This document shows positions 22,729 to 33,958 of a DNA stretch of 64,000 nucleotides, piece after piece. Origin of the DNA: Cricetomys ansorgei (lineage: Eukaryota > Chordata > Mammalia > Rodentia > Nesomyidae); contig JAMJFZ010004075.1 in NCBI GenBank assembly GCA_026225945.1, positions 744,001-808,000 of the forward strand. The letters run 5' to 3'. Every line of letters starts with the position of its first letter. Positions within the stretch are counted from its first letter, which is position 1. The position numbers were made by a program, and so were the translations under genes. The notes under the pieces are model-generated. The model was not told the DNA's origin. It saw nothing but the letters and a program-made list of their open reading frames with translations, and made no database searches.

Positions 22729-22875
22729 GTAAATGTTCACACATAGCAATTAGTTTTGGTATTCAGTTATGCAAGGAGTCAGCAAACTAATAGTTAAACA
22801 TATGCCTAAAGAACACGTTACTTTCGTGTTTAGAGAATTGTTATTAGATGAACCGATCAAAAGTCCTTACTGTAA

Positions 22876-22990
22876 GGCTGGATATGGTGGCACATGCCTG
22901 ACAGCGCTCAGAAACTGTGACAGAGGCAGTGATTTCAAGGCAGGCTGGGCTACACAGTGAGACCTTGTCATAACAAAACAAAACAACAAT
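22876..22990 (+). repeat. B1 SINE
   Basis: GGCTGGATATGGTGGCACAT, AAGGCAGGCTGGGCTACACA, GTGAGACCTTGTCA, CAAAACAAAACAAC. Confidence 0.85.
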
Positions 22991-23078
22991 AGCGAAACTT
23001 AATGATTTTGTTATATTTATTTTAAAATATTTTATTGCAATAGAAAGTACTCACAGTTAAAATCAAATCATACACGCA

Positions 23079-23106
23079 TATTATATATATATATATATAT
23101 ATATAT
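23079..23106. repeat. (AT)n microsatellite
   Basis: Uninterrupted AT run. Confidence 0.95.
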
Positions 23107-23194
23107 TTGTATAAATAAGGATCTATTGTTAGCTTTTTCATGTGGTACTGACCCTATGGCCTTGCACATACTAAGAAAGCACTCCTCCATGGAG

Positions 23195-23285
23195 CTACAT
23201 CCACAGACCCCTCTTTCCTTTTTAATTTGAGACAAAGTCCTGCTAATTTGCCCAGACCGGCCTTGAACTTGCAATCCCCTCGAAG
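23195..23285 (-). repeat. B1 fragment
   Basis: TTGAGACAAAGTCCTGCTAA, TTGCCCAGACCGGCCTTGAA, CTTGCAATCC. The right part is missing. Confidence 0.65.
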
Positions 23286-23514
23286 CTAATAATATACTCT
23301 CATTAGAAACCAAAACCAACTGCGGAAAGTTTGCATTCCTTCTTCATATTTCCTTTGATGTTCATATGAAGAAGCTTAAAGAAAAACCATTTTCCCTGAT
23401 TGTAATGCGTGGACAGCACACTTGTGATCTTAGCAGAGCCAGAGGACTCCAGCCTTTCAGATACCAATCTGTGCTGATGACTGTGACGAATCAGAAAAAT
23501 CCATCGAGCTTATC

Positions 23515-23636
23515 CCTCCTGCTCTTCTGGCAAGATCTTACTATGTACTCTAGGATAGCCTTGAACTCGAGATAATCCTCCTGCTCCAGCCCTGGTGTTG
23601 CGAGGTTACAGGTGTGAGTCACCAGACCCACCTGAC
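23515..23636 (-). repeat. B1 SINE
   Basis: GATCTTACTATGTACTCTAG, GATAGCCTTGAACTCGAGAT, GAGGTTACAGGTGTGAGTCAC. Confidence 0.8.
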
Positions 23637-24277
23637 AATCGTTCCCTCTTGAGCATTGTTGTCTGTCCCTGCCTCATCCCCACCTGAGCACGGACTCTGA
23701 AGGTTTTAACACACACATAAAGAAGAGTTAGGAACTGGTTAACTGGCTAGCATGTCACAGGGTTGTCATAGTAGGAAATGACACTCTTCAAAATCCAGAA
23801 CGAGCTGAGAGCTCTTGAGAGAGAGTCAGGATGCCCTGTACCAATTTCTTGTCTTCTCTGCCCTGTAGGTGGCTCTCTTCGCCTCTCAGCGCCCCTCTCT
23901 GGATTTACGGTGGCTTCTTGCTCCTTTGCTCCTTTTTTTCTCAGGCCTTTTTCTAAGTCTGCCCTTTGATTCTCTTTAGCTCCATGGCTCTGCTGCTGTG
24001 CCTTTCTCCCCGCAGCTCCCATTCTCTCTTAGGCGAACCACGTGGTGCCCTTGCGCCCCCTTCCCCCTTGCTCTCTTTTCCCGTTATCCTGCCTGTTCTT
24101 TTCTGTGGTTCCTCCCCTTTTCCCCGAGTCTATTTATGCCCTTTGTCATGCTAAGCCCTCCTAACTCACAGATCACATATTTATAAAGCAGACGTATAGA
24201 GTGTTTCATTTATGCGGTCGAGATTTATATTCCTGTTTGTAATCCAAATCAAGTCATTTCAAACTTACATCATCCCT
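23637..24277. other. Intronic DNA, pyrimidine-rich
   Basis: 23930-24150 is CT-rich and produces several short open frames with low-complexity sequence. No gene recognised. Confidence 0.4.
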
Positions 24278-24505
24278 TGGGTCTGGAGAGACGGCTCAGC
24301 CACTAAGAGCACAGGTCTGCTCTTCCCGAAGACCCAGGCTCAATTCCTAGCACCCATACCTCGGATCACAACTGTCTGTCACTCCAGTGCCAGGGGATCC
24401 GATGCCCTTTCCCAGCTTCGGTGGGTACCAGGCACGCACATGGTCCACAGGCACACGTGCAGGCAAAACACCCATCCATTCGACATACAGAAAACAAGAC
24501 CCCAG
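24278..24505 (+). repeat. B2/B3 SINE
   Basis: GGTCTGGAGAGACGGCTCAG, GCTCTTCCCGAAGACCCAGG, TCACAACTGTCTGTCACTCC, CAGGCACGCACATGGT, and an A-rich CAGAAAACAAG tail. The tRNA-like A and B box regions are visible. Confidence 0.9.
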
Positions 24506-25984
24506 AGTTATATAATCTCTCAAAAGGACCCAGGTTACATTTTTATGGTGATGCTTCATGGAGACTGTTCCTCTCTCTCTGCCCTCAATCAGGATATGAT
24601 CGCTCTATAAAACTCTTGATCATGAAAAACTTAAAGTTTTGTTTGATTATTGTCAAAAATTCCAAATAATTAGCCTAAATTATTATTTTCAAAGCAGTAC
24701 CATTAAAATGAACAAACAGTAGCATAAATTTCCAGTATTTAAATATTTTATTATACACTTGTATCATGCAATATCTTAAATGTCTATGAAATATTCTAAG
24801 CTGGTTCAGAAGGTATATAATCTAGTAATATTAGGTGGTATAAAACTGAGTTTTTGAAAAAAAAAATGCAAATCCTTCCCAGAATGTTTCGATTTCATAC
24901 TTGTTACAATTTAAGTGATACGAACCGAAATCAACCTTAGCATTTACATGTATAGAAACATAATTTTGCTAGATAACAACTCAAGTAAAAAGTATTTAAC
25001 TGAAAACAAATAGAAGAAATTACTCTTACAGAAATCATTAATTTTTTGAACCCCTATTTTGTGTGTCAGTCTAAAAGTGTTGAAGTTTGTAAGATAATTT
25101 GTCTTTGGAAAGACATTTTTATCAGGTAGACAAATCTGGTTTTCTTTGCTACTCTGCTGGGAGCTGAACTCAGCTTGGGCTTTGAGCTCTGCCAATACCG
25201 GGCAGGTTTCAGGAAGAGGCTGGGGGGGAGGGGAGCTAAGGAGAAGGCAACAGATGAGGCATCCCGAGCTAGCGCAGATTCGCTTCTCACCTGATAACAG
25301 CCCAGTGAGAAAACTGGTCGTTAGCTAAACTTTTAGGACAAAATTGCGGTGGTCAGTGAGGCTTCAGGCTACCGGCAGGCAGGTAGAACTGACGCTGAAC
25401 ACAGCCAGCTGCGGGGTGTTTTGTCCTATCTGCACAACATTCAAATAGAAAACCACGTGGCCACAGTCTATATGTCAGAAATATTCATGCACAATTCAGA
25501 TACCTATTTGCAGTTGAAATTAAAGTAAAATAAAACCCCAACCAAAGCCAAATCAAAGACAAGGAAAAAGCACTAAACCCAACTTCTGAGAGAAAACAGG
25601 TTCCTGTGTTTGAATTCTGGACCTCTTATTAACACGTACCAGGCAATCTATTTAATTCTAGAAAGAGTAGTTCAAAGGCATTGGATCTGAATAGAACCCG
25701 GTGATTGTGTTTCTTATGAAATGCTTAGAAATATGAGTTTTTGTAAAAGATAAATTTGTTTTTTTTTAAAACATAAAATATGTGTATTCCTATTATATCT
25801 AATTTCTAAGGACAAAGAGGATATTTACGGTTTTGAAACTCTCTAGTGCACTATCTAGTGCTATCAGAAGTAATTAATTTTAGTGTGATTAAAATGAAGC
25901 ACAGACTGTCAAATACATTAGTTCATAGTTCATAACATGTTTGGAAACAGCTTTACATATGATGACCTAATACGTTTTCTGCAG
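24506..25984. other. Intronic DNA before exon E
   Basis: AT-rich from 24600 to 25080, then a GC-richer block at 25130-25330. Nothing recognised apart from the exon E acceptor. Confidence 0.4.
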
Positions 25985-26094
25985 ATTCTCTGCTTAGGTT
26001 ACGACAGATGTTCTTTATCCAAAGGCAAAAAATTATCCTTGAAAGATGGAAGGAGAGAGCCAAACACAAGAGCAAAAGGAGAGAAGATGACTTG
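25985..26094 (+). CDS. Fbxl13: Fbxl13 coding exon E, basic helical segment
   Basis: This 110-bp exon follows acceptor acgttttctgcag and ends in phase 0 at TTG|gtatga. After the split Asn codon it reads SLLRLRQMFFIQRQKIILER, then WKERAKHKSKRREDDL. The motif (I/L)LExWKExAxxKxK recalls the tryptophan repeat unit of Sfi1-type centrin-binding proteins. The Trp lies about 34 residues after the previous one. It is strongly basic at its end. Confidence 0.88.
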
Positions 26095-28004
26095 GTATGA
26101 TATCAGACGCGATCTGTTTTCAAGACTCTGTCTCGTTTCCAGGCGCGTTACAGTCACCGTAGCGCGGTGTCCTGTGTTCTTTCGGTGGAATCCTTTTTTA
26201 TAACTTTAATTTTGCTATAGACACCCCAGCTGTTTTCTAAGAATTTCTGCCGTTTTACTTGGATATAAAGAAGGAAAAAAAAACCCAATTTTAATATTTT
26301 GCCTAGAGATATTGATGGAGACACTAAGAATTTTGTTTAATCAAAATTGAGGTGGTTAGATGTCTAAACTACAAGTCTCTCTGATATAAGTAAGAGAGAG
26401 AAGTGGTGAGGACTCAATAAACTCAATTACTAACGGCTAAATGTGAACTCTTTGTAATGAGGACACCCACCCATAATTTAAGCAATTAAAATAGAGGACC
26501 TGAGGAAACACCTGCACTTTAAGGAAACTTAAAAGTACCTCCTTTTGCTTATATTGTTTCAGTATATTATTGATTTACGTTTTTTTTTTTGTTGTTGTTG
26601 TTTTTGTTTTTGTTTGAAGAATGTTCAGAGCACTCGAATCAGATACAGAAACATCCTGGGAATTTTTGTAGTTACATCATTTAGTAGGCAATACTTTGTG
26701 AATAGTTTCTAAAATACAAAGTTGAGATAAATAGCAAAGAGAAAAGGAAGTTGAATCCTTGTCTTTTGTGGCTGCCCCTGTGAGGGTAGGATCAACAGTC
26801 CCACTCACCCAGAATCTATTAAGCTGTTGTGAGTGTTAGTTCCACACACACAGGATGGGTGAATGTGAAGCTGGCTAGACACTGGAGTCTGCCATGCATG
26901 GAGCATAGATACATGCACGCCCAGGTGTGTGTTACTTACAGACCTTCGGTTGGCATTTCTTGCACGCCATCCTCCAGCCTTTCCCTGTTGTGGACAGCCA
27001 TCTCACCATTGCCAGTCGGACATCTCGGTTTTGGGTACCACTGTGCATCTCCCCATGTCATGCTTGCAACCACTTTGCGTGCTAAGCTAGTGTGTTATGA
27101 TCACTGTCCTTTGCCTGACCACTGGTGGGCTAACAGTGGAACGATCAGCTGCATACAGCCAGCGTTCTTTCTACTAATGCTGTTTCCTCTTGAGAAGGGC
27201 TGGGGTTCTCCTGATCCTGATGTTTGGCACGCTCTGGTTGGTATATAGAGTGCATATTAGCAATATACTATTATCCTTTATATCTTGTAGGTAACTGAAT
27301 GTTTAGGAATTCATTTCCTCCTAGCTCTATACAATTTCTTGGCCAACTATCATTCTGCAGTGACTGAGTGAGGATAACAGATATGTGCTGGGAACAGAGT
27401 CAGGTGATTTGTGTACGTGCTGGCTTGCTAATATGTACCCTTCCTTAGATTCGACTGTAAACACCTCATACTGAAATTGTATGCATGTGGGTTTGTTTGG
27501 GAGGGCTGTATGCAAAATACTCAACTGACCCATAGAAGTGCTGTCTCATTACAGAGTTTTCAGGAAATGTTATCAAGTTAAAATGGGACTTGCTATAATG
27601 GTATATCAGAGAGGTTTCTTAAAAAGGCTCCTTCTGACTTCTCTCTGTGGATTATCTCCTTGCTAACACTTTCCTCTTGCGTCCCTAAATACTAGTGGTT
27701 CCGTTGCTGGGAACTTCTCTTTATGGCCCAAAGTTCTCTTATCACTAAAAGAGGAAACGACACCAGGTCTTTCAGGGGGTAGCCTGTGCCAGTATTTATG
27801 ACAGCTAAAGGAAAGTGGTTTGTAAAAGCTAAGCTGGCCCACGGGATTCTATGTGCTCATATGGGAAATTATCATGTAGGTAATAATGATACTAAACAAC
27901 GCGTATCTGGTACTAATGTTATGTCACATGTTGTGCTTCCTATGGATCGTTGTATTTGACCTTTAGGTCAACTCCATGGAATTTGTAAATTATTCTCATT
28001 GCAG
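26095..28004. other. Intronic DNA between exons E and F
   Basis: A poly-T/GTT tract lies at 26580-26616. The last 120 bp may be a decayed MIR running up to the acceptor, but that is weak. Confidence 0.4.
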
Positions 28005-28166
28005 ATTTCAAGTCATGAACTTCAGTTGAAAAAATGGAAGTACAAGCTAAAAGACAAAACTGATGAAAAATACCTCAGCCCCGAGCGAAGCGCCTCTAAC
28101 ACCACTCTCCAGGCCGTGGCTAGAGAATTTGACATTTCAACACTGCCCCCACGAGCAATAATCCAG
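28005..28166 (+). CDS. Fbxl13: Fbxl13 coding exon F, linker plus first part of the F-box
   Basis: This 162-bp exon (54 codons, phase 0 to 0) follows acceptor ttctcattgcag and ends at CAG|gtttgt. It reads ISSHELQLKKWKYKLKDK, then a charged linker (EKYLSPERSASNT) and FDISTLPPRAIIQ. The last piece is the opening of an F-box (the conserved LP and the helix leading to the IF pair in the next exon). In SCF ligases this motif binds SKP1. The rest of the F-box is 34.65 kb away, at 62821. Confidence 0.9.
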
Positions 28167-29554
28167 GTTTGTAGGAGTTTCTTGATTGTTATAAGATCTT
28201 GCCATTTGTATACCGCTTAGAGTTAGGGTAAGTGACGCGTTGCTCGCTGTTCCCTGCTTTACAACTACCTGCTCTTGGCCTGTCTTTCTGTTGTTCTTCA
28301 CACTTGTTTGCAGTAGCTCTTTGTGGTTTCTTGGCAACACTAACCCTTTATCTAGAATGTGTTTGAGTGTCTCCCTCCCTCACACTTAACGCTTTCTTTT
28401 CCGTCTCTGGAGTAATCTGATTTCAGGGAATCTAAAGCTTTAGGTAACAAAGTCTATCACTCTTGCCTAACGATTTCTTCTCACGCCACGTTAGCGCGTC
28501 ATTCTCAGTGGATTTCCTGTGGTGTCATACTGTCAGCACATACGTAGCCGTTTATTTCTTCTGTGACCTTTTTTGCCCTGGCCAGCATTTCCCTGCTTAT
28601 CAGGGGCAGCTCTAACGGTTATGGCGTGCACTTTAAGATAACACGGACGGCCTTCAAATAATTCCATGCCCCTTCTCACGCAATGTAAGAACCTTCGGTC
28701 TCCCGTTCTGTGCTTTCAGCGTTGGAACACGTCCGTCTCTATATAGCACCTCTGCGCTATGTTCGCTTCCCAGCACATTTTTTTGTTTATGATAATCTAG
28801 GGCTTAAAGAAAAGCTTAATACAAACAAAGAATTGTTTCCCCAGGAAAGCCAGGGCATTCTCTTACAGTCAGCCATCATGGTCCCTGGACTCGGCTCTGT
28901 TGTCTTGGCTGTCCCAATAATGTTCTAGCAGAAGTTCAGACTGCATGCTGCAGCTGGCATCCTGTCTCCTTGATTTCCTTCAGCCCAGAATAAACCTCAC
29001 AGTGTTTAACTTTGGATCCTTGAAATGAGAACTGAGCAAGTTTTATTATAGATAATCTCTCAAATTAGTCTTGTTTTAAGTTTTTCCTTAAAACAATGTG
29101 TGTTGTGCTTGTCTGTTAGGACGCACAGACAGGAATGTCTTATTTCTTCTTCTCACCCTCTCTGTGGCACAGGGTCTGCCTTAGGCACCTATACTCTTCT
29201 GGGCTCCACCTGCCTTGGGCTCCACAAGGGTTTGCCTTCCTTTTCCTGCTTGGGTTCACGTGGGCTCTTCTTTCTTGGGGACCACCTCCCTACCATTTTC
29301 TGTCTCCAGAACTTTATGATAGGCTGTGGCCCTGAGTAGACACCTACTCTTTCCACACTTTAATCAATACCCAGTTCTGGATTCCAGACTCCGGCTTCTC
29401 TTGTACAAGCTACCCGGATGTGGATGTCAACTCTGCTTTGGCTGACCTAATAGCTCTTGAGTCGAGCCATGTAAAGAGAGAGGAGAAAGGAAAGGCCAGG
29501 GAGGGGTTGAGTACCTTTCAAAGAAATTAAAACTCCAGAAAAAAAAATTTGATA
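28167..29554. other. Start of the 34.65 kb intron, no feature recognised
   Basis: Begins with the GTTTGT donor of exon F. Nothing else recognised. Confidence 0.4.
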
Positions 29555-29755
29555 TTATCTGGTGAGGGAAACATCTCAGCCAGTGGCATGCAGAAAGCCC
29601 TGGGTTCATCTCTAGCACCCCATAAGCCAGTCATGGTGGGTGGGACCCTAGTATTCAGGAGGTAGGTCTGAAGTTCAAAGTCATCCGTAACTCTATTGCA
29701 AGTTCGAGGCCAGACCAGGGTATATAAAATTCTGTCTCAAACAAAACAAAACATG
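29555..29755 (+). repeat. Composite tRNA/B1-type SINE (B4-like)
   Basis: GGTGAGGGAAACATCTCAGC and CCCTGGGTTCATCTCTAGCACC form a tRNA-like head. It is followed by B1-like AGCCAGTCATGGTGGGTGG, GCCAGACCAGGGTATATAAA and CAAACAAAACAAAAC. Confidence 0.7.
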
Positions 29756-30069
29756 TATTCAACATTTCCCCACAAGATGGCCATTTTGAGGCACCTTCTT
29801 TGCGTTTCATGGGTGTTCTCATCGGATTTCAAGTCCAAAGCCTTAGCCCCTCAGCCATCACAACCTTTCTGATTTAGGTCTGAGGTTTTATCTGGAACTA
29901 TTTTCCATCAGCAAGAAAAATCTCTAACATTTCAAGCCTACTAAAGGTGACATTTCTAAGCTTTTATTTCTCTAAAAGGTCTTTTTGCTTTTATTTTAAA
30001 AACATTTTCATTAAATGGGGAATAGCAGACTGGCTGCTTTCGATTGCTTTATTTATTGTTTGTTCGATT

Positions 30070-30190
30070 GATACTTTTATTTTTATGAGGCAGGGTCTTA
30101 TTATGTAGCCCAGGTTGGCCCGCAACCAGCAAGCCTCCTGCCTAAACCTCCCCAGTGCTGGGCATAGGCGTGTGATACTATGGCTTCTGC
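30070..30190 (-). repeat. B1 SINE
   Basis: GAGGCAGGGTCTTATTATGT, AGCCCAGGTTGGCCCG, CAGTGCTGGGCATAGGCGTG. Confidence 0.8.
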
Positions 30191-30561
30191 TTTTTGTTCT
30201 TTGGCAGAAATTAGTGGCTGAAAGTTTTCTTCCATTATTTCTTCAAGCGTTTCTTTTCTCTTCCTCTTTCGGAACTTCCAACTACCTATCTGTTAGATAA
30301 CTTGATATTATTCCTAAAGGTTCTTTGAGTTTTTCTTCATTTTTCTTTTTGTTCTTCATTTTGAGTAGTGTTCATTATTCCTGTTCTTTCAAGTTCAGTA
30401 ATTTTTATGAGTGTCTAGTCTGATGTCAAGTTCACCAGTGAATTTTTTGTTTTAGAGACTATATTCACTATATTCATTTAAAAAAAATTCCCAGTTTCTA
30501 AGTTCATTTTTTTTCTTTAAATTCCTTAACCATTTTAATAATATCTCTTTAAAACAATTTG

Positions 30562-30768
30562 TGGGACTGGAGAAATGGCTCCATGCTAAGAGCACTTGCT
30601 GCTCTTCCAGAGGACCAGAGCTGGTTCTCAGCACCCAATGTCAGCCCAGCTCCAGGGGTGTATGACGCCCTCTCCTGGCCACTGTGGGCACTGCACTCCT
30701 GAACACTTCCGCCGTGCACCCCTTCCCCCACTTAAGAATTAAAAAGAAAATACAAGAATTTGTTTGCT
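30562..30768 (+). repeat. B2/B3 SINE
   Basis: GGGACTGGAGAAATGGCTCC, GCTGCTCTTCCAGAGGACCA, GACGCCCTCTCCTGGCCACT, then an A-rich tail. Confidence 0.88.
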
Positions 30769-30842
30769 GGTTCAATTATCACTGCAATTTCTCTGTGTCA
30801 GTTCTTTTTTTTCCTCTTGGTCAGCCGCATGTTCACTTACTA

Positions 30843-31075
30843 CAGCTGTTCTCAAACATGGGTCGTGACTTCTTTGGGGTCCAGTGACCCTTTCACAGGG
30901 GTCATCTAAGACCATGTGAATATCAAATATTTGCATTATAGTTCATAAGAGTAGCAAAATTACAGTTATGAAGTAGCAACAAAAATAATCTCTTACGATT
31001 TGAGGGTCACCACAACATGAGGAACTGTACTGAGGGGTTGCAGGATCACGGCATTAGGAAGGTTGAGAACCACCG
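30843..31075. mobile_element. URR1-type hAT transposon with target-site duplication
   Basis: A 233-bp non-autonomous element with inverted ends (CAGCTGTTCTCAA and TTGAGAACCACCG) and the typical core (CCCTTTCACAGGGGTCATCT, AAATTACAGTTATGAAGTAG, GGGTCACCACAACATGAGGA). The flanks ACTTACTA (30835-30842) and ACTTATTA (31076-31083) agree at 7 of 8 bases, as expected for hAT insertion. Confidence 0.92.
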
Positions 31076-31378
31076 ACTTATTAGGACAGATGAAGAGGGT
31101 GGGGAAGCACATTTATTAAAGGCAAAAAAGGTTGTTTATCTTTATTAGGGCGCCAAAGTTTCCCGCAAACCCGAAAGTCAAGACTCACTGGTACTCACAG
31201 CTAGAAGCCTGACACAGGGTCACACACCTGTAAGCGCCGGGGAGGGGGGCACTTGAGTGGAGGCTGTGGCAACTGTTCAGCACCGACTCACTGCCAGTCA
31301 TTCAAACTGCCAGTCACCAGTCCAGAGGAATGGTACGTGTCTGAGGAGATGGAAAGGCTTACACTTTAGCCATTACAC

Positions 31379-31403
31379 AGTGTGTGTGTGTGTATGTGTA
31401 TCC

Positions 31404-31438
<35 letters not shown>

Positions 31439-31480
31439 GTGTGTGTGTATATGTGTGTGAATATATATATACACACACAT
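31379..31480. repeat. (TG)n/(TA)n microsatellite
   Basis: Several TG runs with TATA and TATG interruptions, ending in ATATATATATACACACAC. Confidence 0.95.
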
Positions 31481-31489
31481 TTGTTATGT

Positions 31490-31640
31490 GTCAAAGGCCA
31501 AGCCTGTGGCCCAAGTTCACTCCCTGGGACCCACATGGCAGAAGGAAAGAACTGACCCCCACAAATTGTCCTCTGACCTCCGCTGGTGTCCTGTGGCATG
31601 CCCCACCCCAAGTAAACACATTTCTAAAATGTAACAAAAA
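31490..31640 (+). repeat. B4-type SINE 3' part
   Basis: CAAGTTCACTCCCTGGGACC, GAAAGAACTGACCCCCACAA, TTGTCCTCTGACCTCCGCTG. Confidence 0.75.
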
Positions 31641-31839
31641 CTTCCCTGCCTCTGTCTCCCCCTAAAAGATAAACCATCAGGGAAGAGTACGTGATATGTC
31701 AGATTAACTGATATTTCAGGCTAACTGAAAAATACTATTCCAGAACACAGGGAACACGTAGAATTACAGACCTACGCCACTCAGGATGGAAAAAATACGA
31801 CCAGTTTTTGAAATTCGTATTATCAGGCATTGTTTGCAC

Positions 31840-32960
31840 GTACTAACATTAATAGGGCTTGTTGTGATGTCTCCGTACAGCGTGCGCTGGTCAAATCCAA
31901 CCCCCTATTTCTGCCCTCTGCATCTCTAGTGACCACTACCCTAGGTTCAGTTAACTTTTAAGCTGTTTGTTAGTGGAGCACGCGAGAACATGCCGTCTGC
32001 GTCTCCCTGTGTGACTTCATCACGCAATGTGATGTCCTCCAGTTGCACGTCTTTGGTATATGAATTACCCCACATAATGTGACGTCTTCCAGTTGTATCT
32101 GCTTTGGCGCGGACGAGAGGGCTTTATTCTTCTTTATGGCTGAATAACAATCCAGTGTGCAGCTGTAACAGGCTTCTCTAAATACTCATCTGTTGACGTC
32201 ACCCAGGCTGATGCTATATATTAATTAATGTGAATAGCACCACAGTAAACATAGAAATATAGGTCTCCCTTCTGCTGCTTCATTTCCTTTGGATGTATAT
32301 ACTCAGAAGAGGAATATGGGGATTATGTGGTAGCTCTATTAAAATTTTTTTAAAGGTTTATTTTATTTTTATGGGTATTAGTGTTTAGCCCGCATGTGTG
32401 TATGTATACAGTGTGCATGCCTGGTGCCTGCAGAGTTCTGAATAGGGTATTGAATCCCCAGGAGCTGGAATTGCATTGTGAGCCACCATGTGTGCTGTGG
32501 GACTTGAACCTGGGTTCCCTGCAAGAACGATACGTGTTTCTAGCCACTGAGCAACCTCTCCAGCCCTAGTAGCTCCGTTCTTATGAGGAACTGCCGTACC
32601 GCCTTCATTGCGACTGTACTGATTTCCATGCCTCCACATTCACCAGAAGACTGCGTGTGTACATCACACACAGTGTGTGTACATCAACAGATGGTAGGGT
32701 AAGATGGTACCTCATTGTAGTCCTCATTTGTACTTTTCTGATGACCATCGGTCACTGAGCACTAGCCATAGAGTTTTATCCATTTATATCTCTTCTTTTG
32801 ATATTTATTTGGCAGGTATTTGCCCATTTAAAAATTAGATTACTTGTGTTTTGTTAATTTTGTAGGGGGTGTCCTTATATAGCGCATGTACTAACCTTCT
32901 GTCAAGTAAGTATTTGGAGATATATATATATTCTGATGCTTTACTATTGATGATTTTCTT
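31840..32960 (-). mobile_element. Ancient L1 3' relic
   Basis: In reverse L1 order: GAGAACATGCCGTCTGCGTC, TTATTCTTCTTTATGGCTGA, TGTGAATAGCACCACAGTAAAC, GGATGTATATACTCAGAAGAGG, TAAGATGGTACCTCATTGTAG, CCTTCTGTCAAGTAAG. It is interrupted by the B3 at 32345-32567. There is no intact ORF. Confidence 0.8.
32345..32567 (-). repeat. B3-type SINE inside the L1 relic
   Basis: TTTTTTTAAAGGTTTATTTTA tail, GTGTTTAGCCCGCATGTGTG, CTTGAACCTGGGTTCCCTGC, GCCACTGAGCAACCTCTCCAG at the tRNA-like end. Confidence 0.9.
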
Positions 32961-32984
32961 TGCAGTGCATTGCTCCTCTTTTTA

Positions 32985-33125
32985 AAATTGTTATTTCGGT
33001 GTGTGTGTTTCTGTGTGAATGTACTGCATGTGTATTCAGGTACCTGTGGAGGCCAGAAGAGGGCGTCAGATCCCCTTCCTCCCGAAGCTGGAATTATAGT
33101 CCTCCTTGGGCACCTACATGTGCAT
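32985..33125 (-). repeat. B3-type SINE fragment
   Basis: GGTACCTGTGGAGGCCAGAA, GAGGGCGTCAGATCCCCTTC, AAGCTGGAATTATAG. The tRNA-like end is missing. Confidence 0.75.
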
Positions 33126-33154
33126 ATACATACACAAGCATACATGCATATACA

Positions 33155-33540
33155 TACTGTCTTGGTCACTGTTCTATTGCTGTGAAGAGACATCAGGACC
33201 ACAGCGACTCTTATAAAGGAAAGCGTTTAACTGGGGCTAGCTTACAGTTCAGAGATTTAGTCCATTGTCATCATGGCAGGAAACATGGAGGCACCCAGGC
33301 AGACATGGTGCTGGAGAGGGAGCTGAGAGTTCTACATCCAGATCAGCAGGAAGCTGAAGAGAGAGATGCTGGTCCTGATTTGAGTATCTGAAACCTCAAA
33401 GTCCACCTCCAGTGACAAACTTCCTCTAACAAGGTCACACCTACTGCAACAAGGACACACCTCCGAACAGTGGCGCTCTCTAGTGGCCAAACACTCAAAT
33501 GCATGAGCCTATGAGGACATTCCTATTCAAACCACCTCAG
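33155..33540 (-). mobile_element. Rodent LTR-like repeat
   Basis: GTCTTGGTCACTGTTCTATTG, CTGTGAAGAGACATCAGGACC, CTTACAGTTCAGAGATTTAG, CACCTCCAGTGACAAACTTCC, ATTCCTATTCAAACCACC. Same family as 14350-14749 and 54185-54600. The family name is not certain to me. Confidence 0.65.
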
Positions 33541-33819
33541 TTTTATGCTGACTTAAAAAGGTTAATAAATTCCTCACAAGGGCAACTTAAAGTTGCTGAA
33601 TCCTAATATAACGCTAAAGCATGTTGTATTTTCAGATAAATCTCAAAACTTTTCCAGAGAGGTAAATTAGATGTTGAATGTCCAGTAGAATACACAGGTA
33701 ACAAGAGGGAAGATCTGTACAATGATGGAAAGCTGACAATGAATTTTTGACATTGAACAATTAAATTTGTTAAACTTATTCAATGAACAGAGTCGCCAAG
33801 TTAATTTTTAAATCATTCA
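33541..33819. other. Intronic DNA
   Basis: Nothing recognised. Confidence 0.4.
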
Positions 33820-33820
33820 T

Positions 33821-33958
33821 TAGCTGGGCATGGTGGCATGCACCTTTAATCCCAGGAGTTGGAGGCAGGCAGATCTTTGTGAGTTTCAGGCCAGTCAGAG
33901 CTACACGGTAAGACCCTGTCTCAAAAACAAAAATTAAACGACACAAACAAACACACAA
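33821..33958 (+). repeat. B1 SINE
   Basis: TAGCTGGGCATGGTGGCATG, CACCTTTAATCCCAGGAGTT, GCCAGTCAGAGCTACACGGT, ACCCTGTCTCAAAAAC. Confidence 0.93.

Noticed and set aside
22548..22790. Independent small gene starting at the first Met of the frame
   Set aside because: The frame is exon D of Fbxl13. Splice sites and phase on both sides explain it, and the 3' part is intron.
27999..28220. A separate 73-codon gene
   Set aside because: It is exon F read into its donor and intron.
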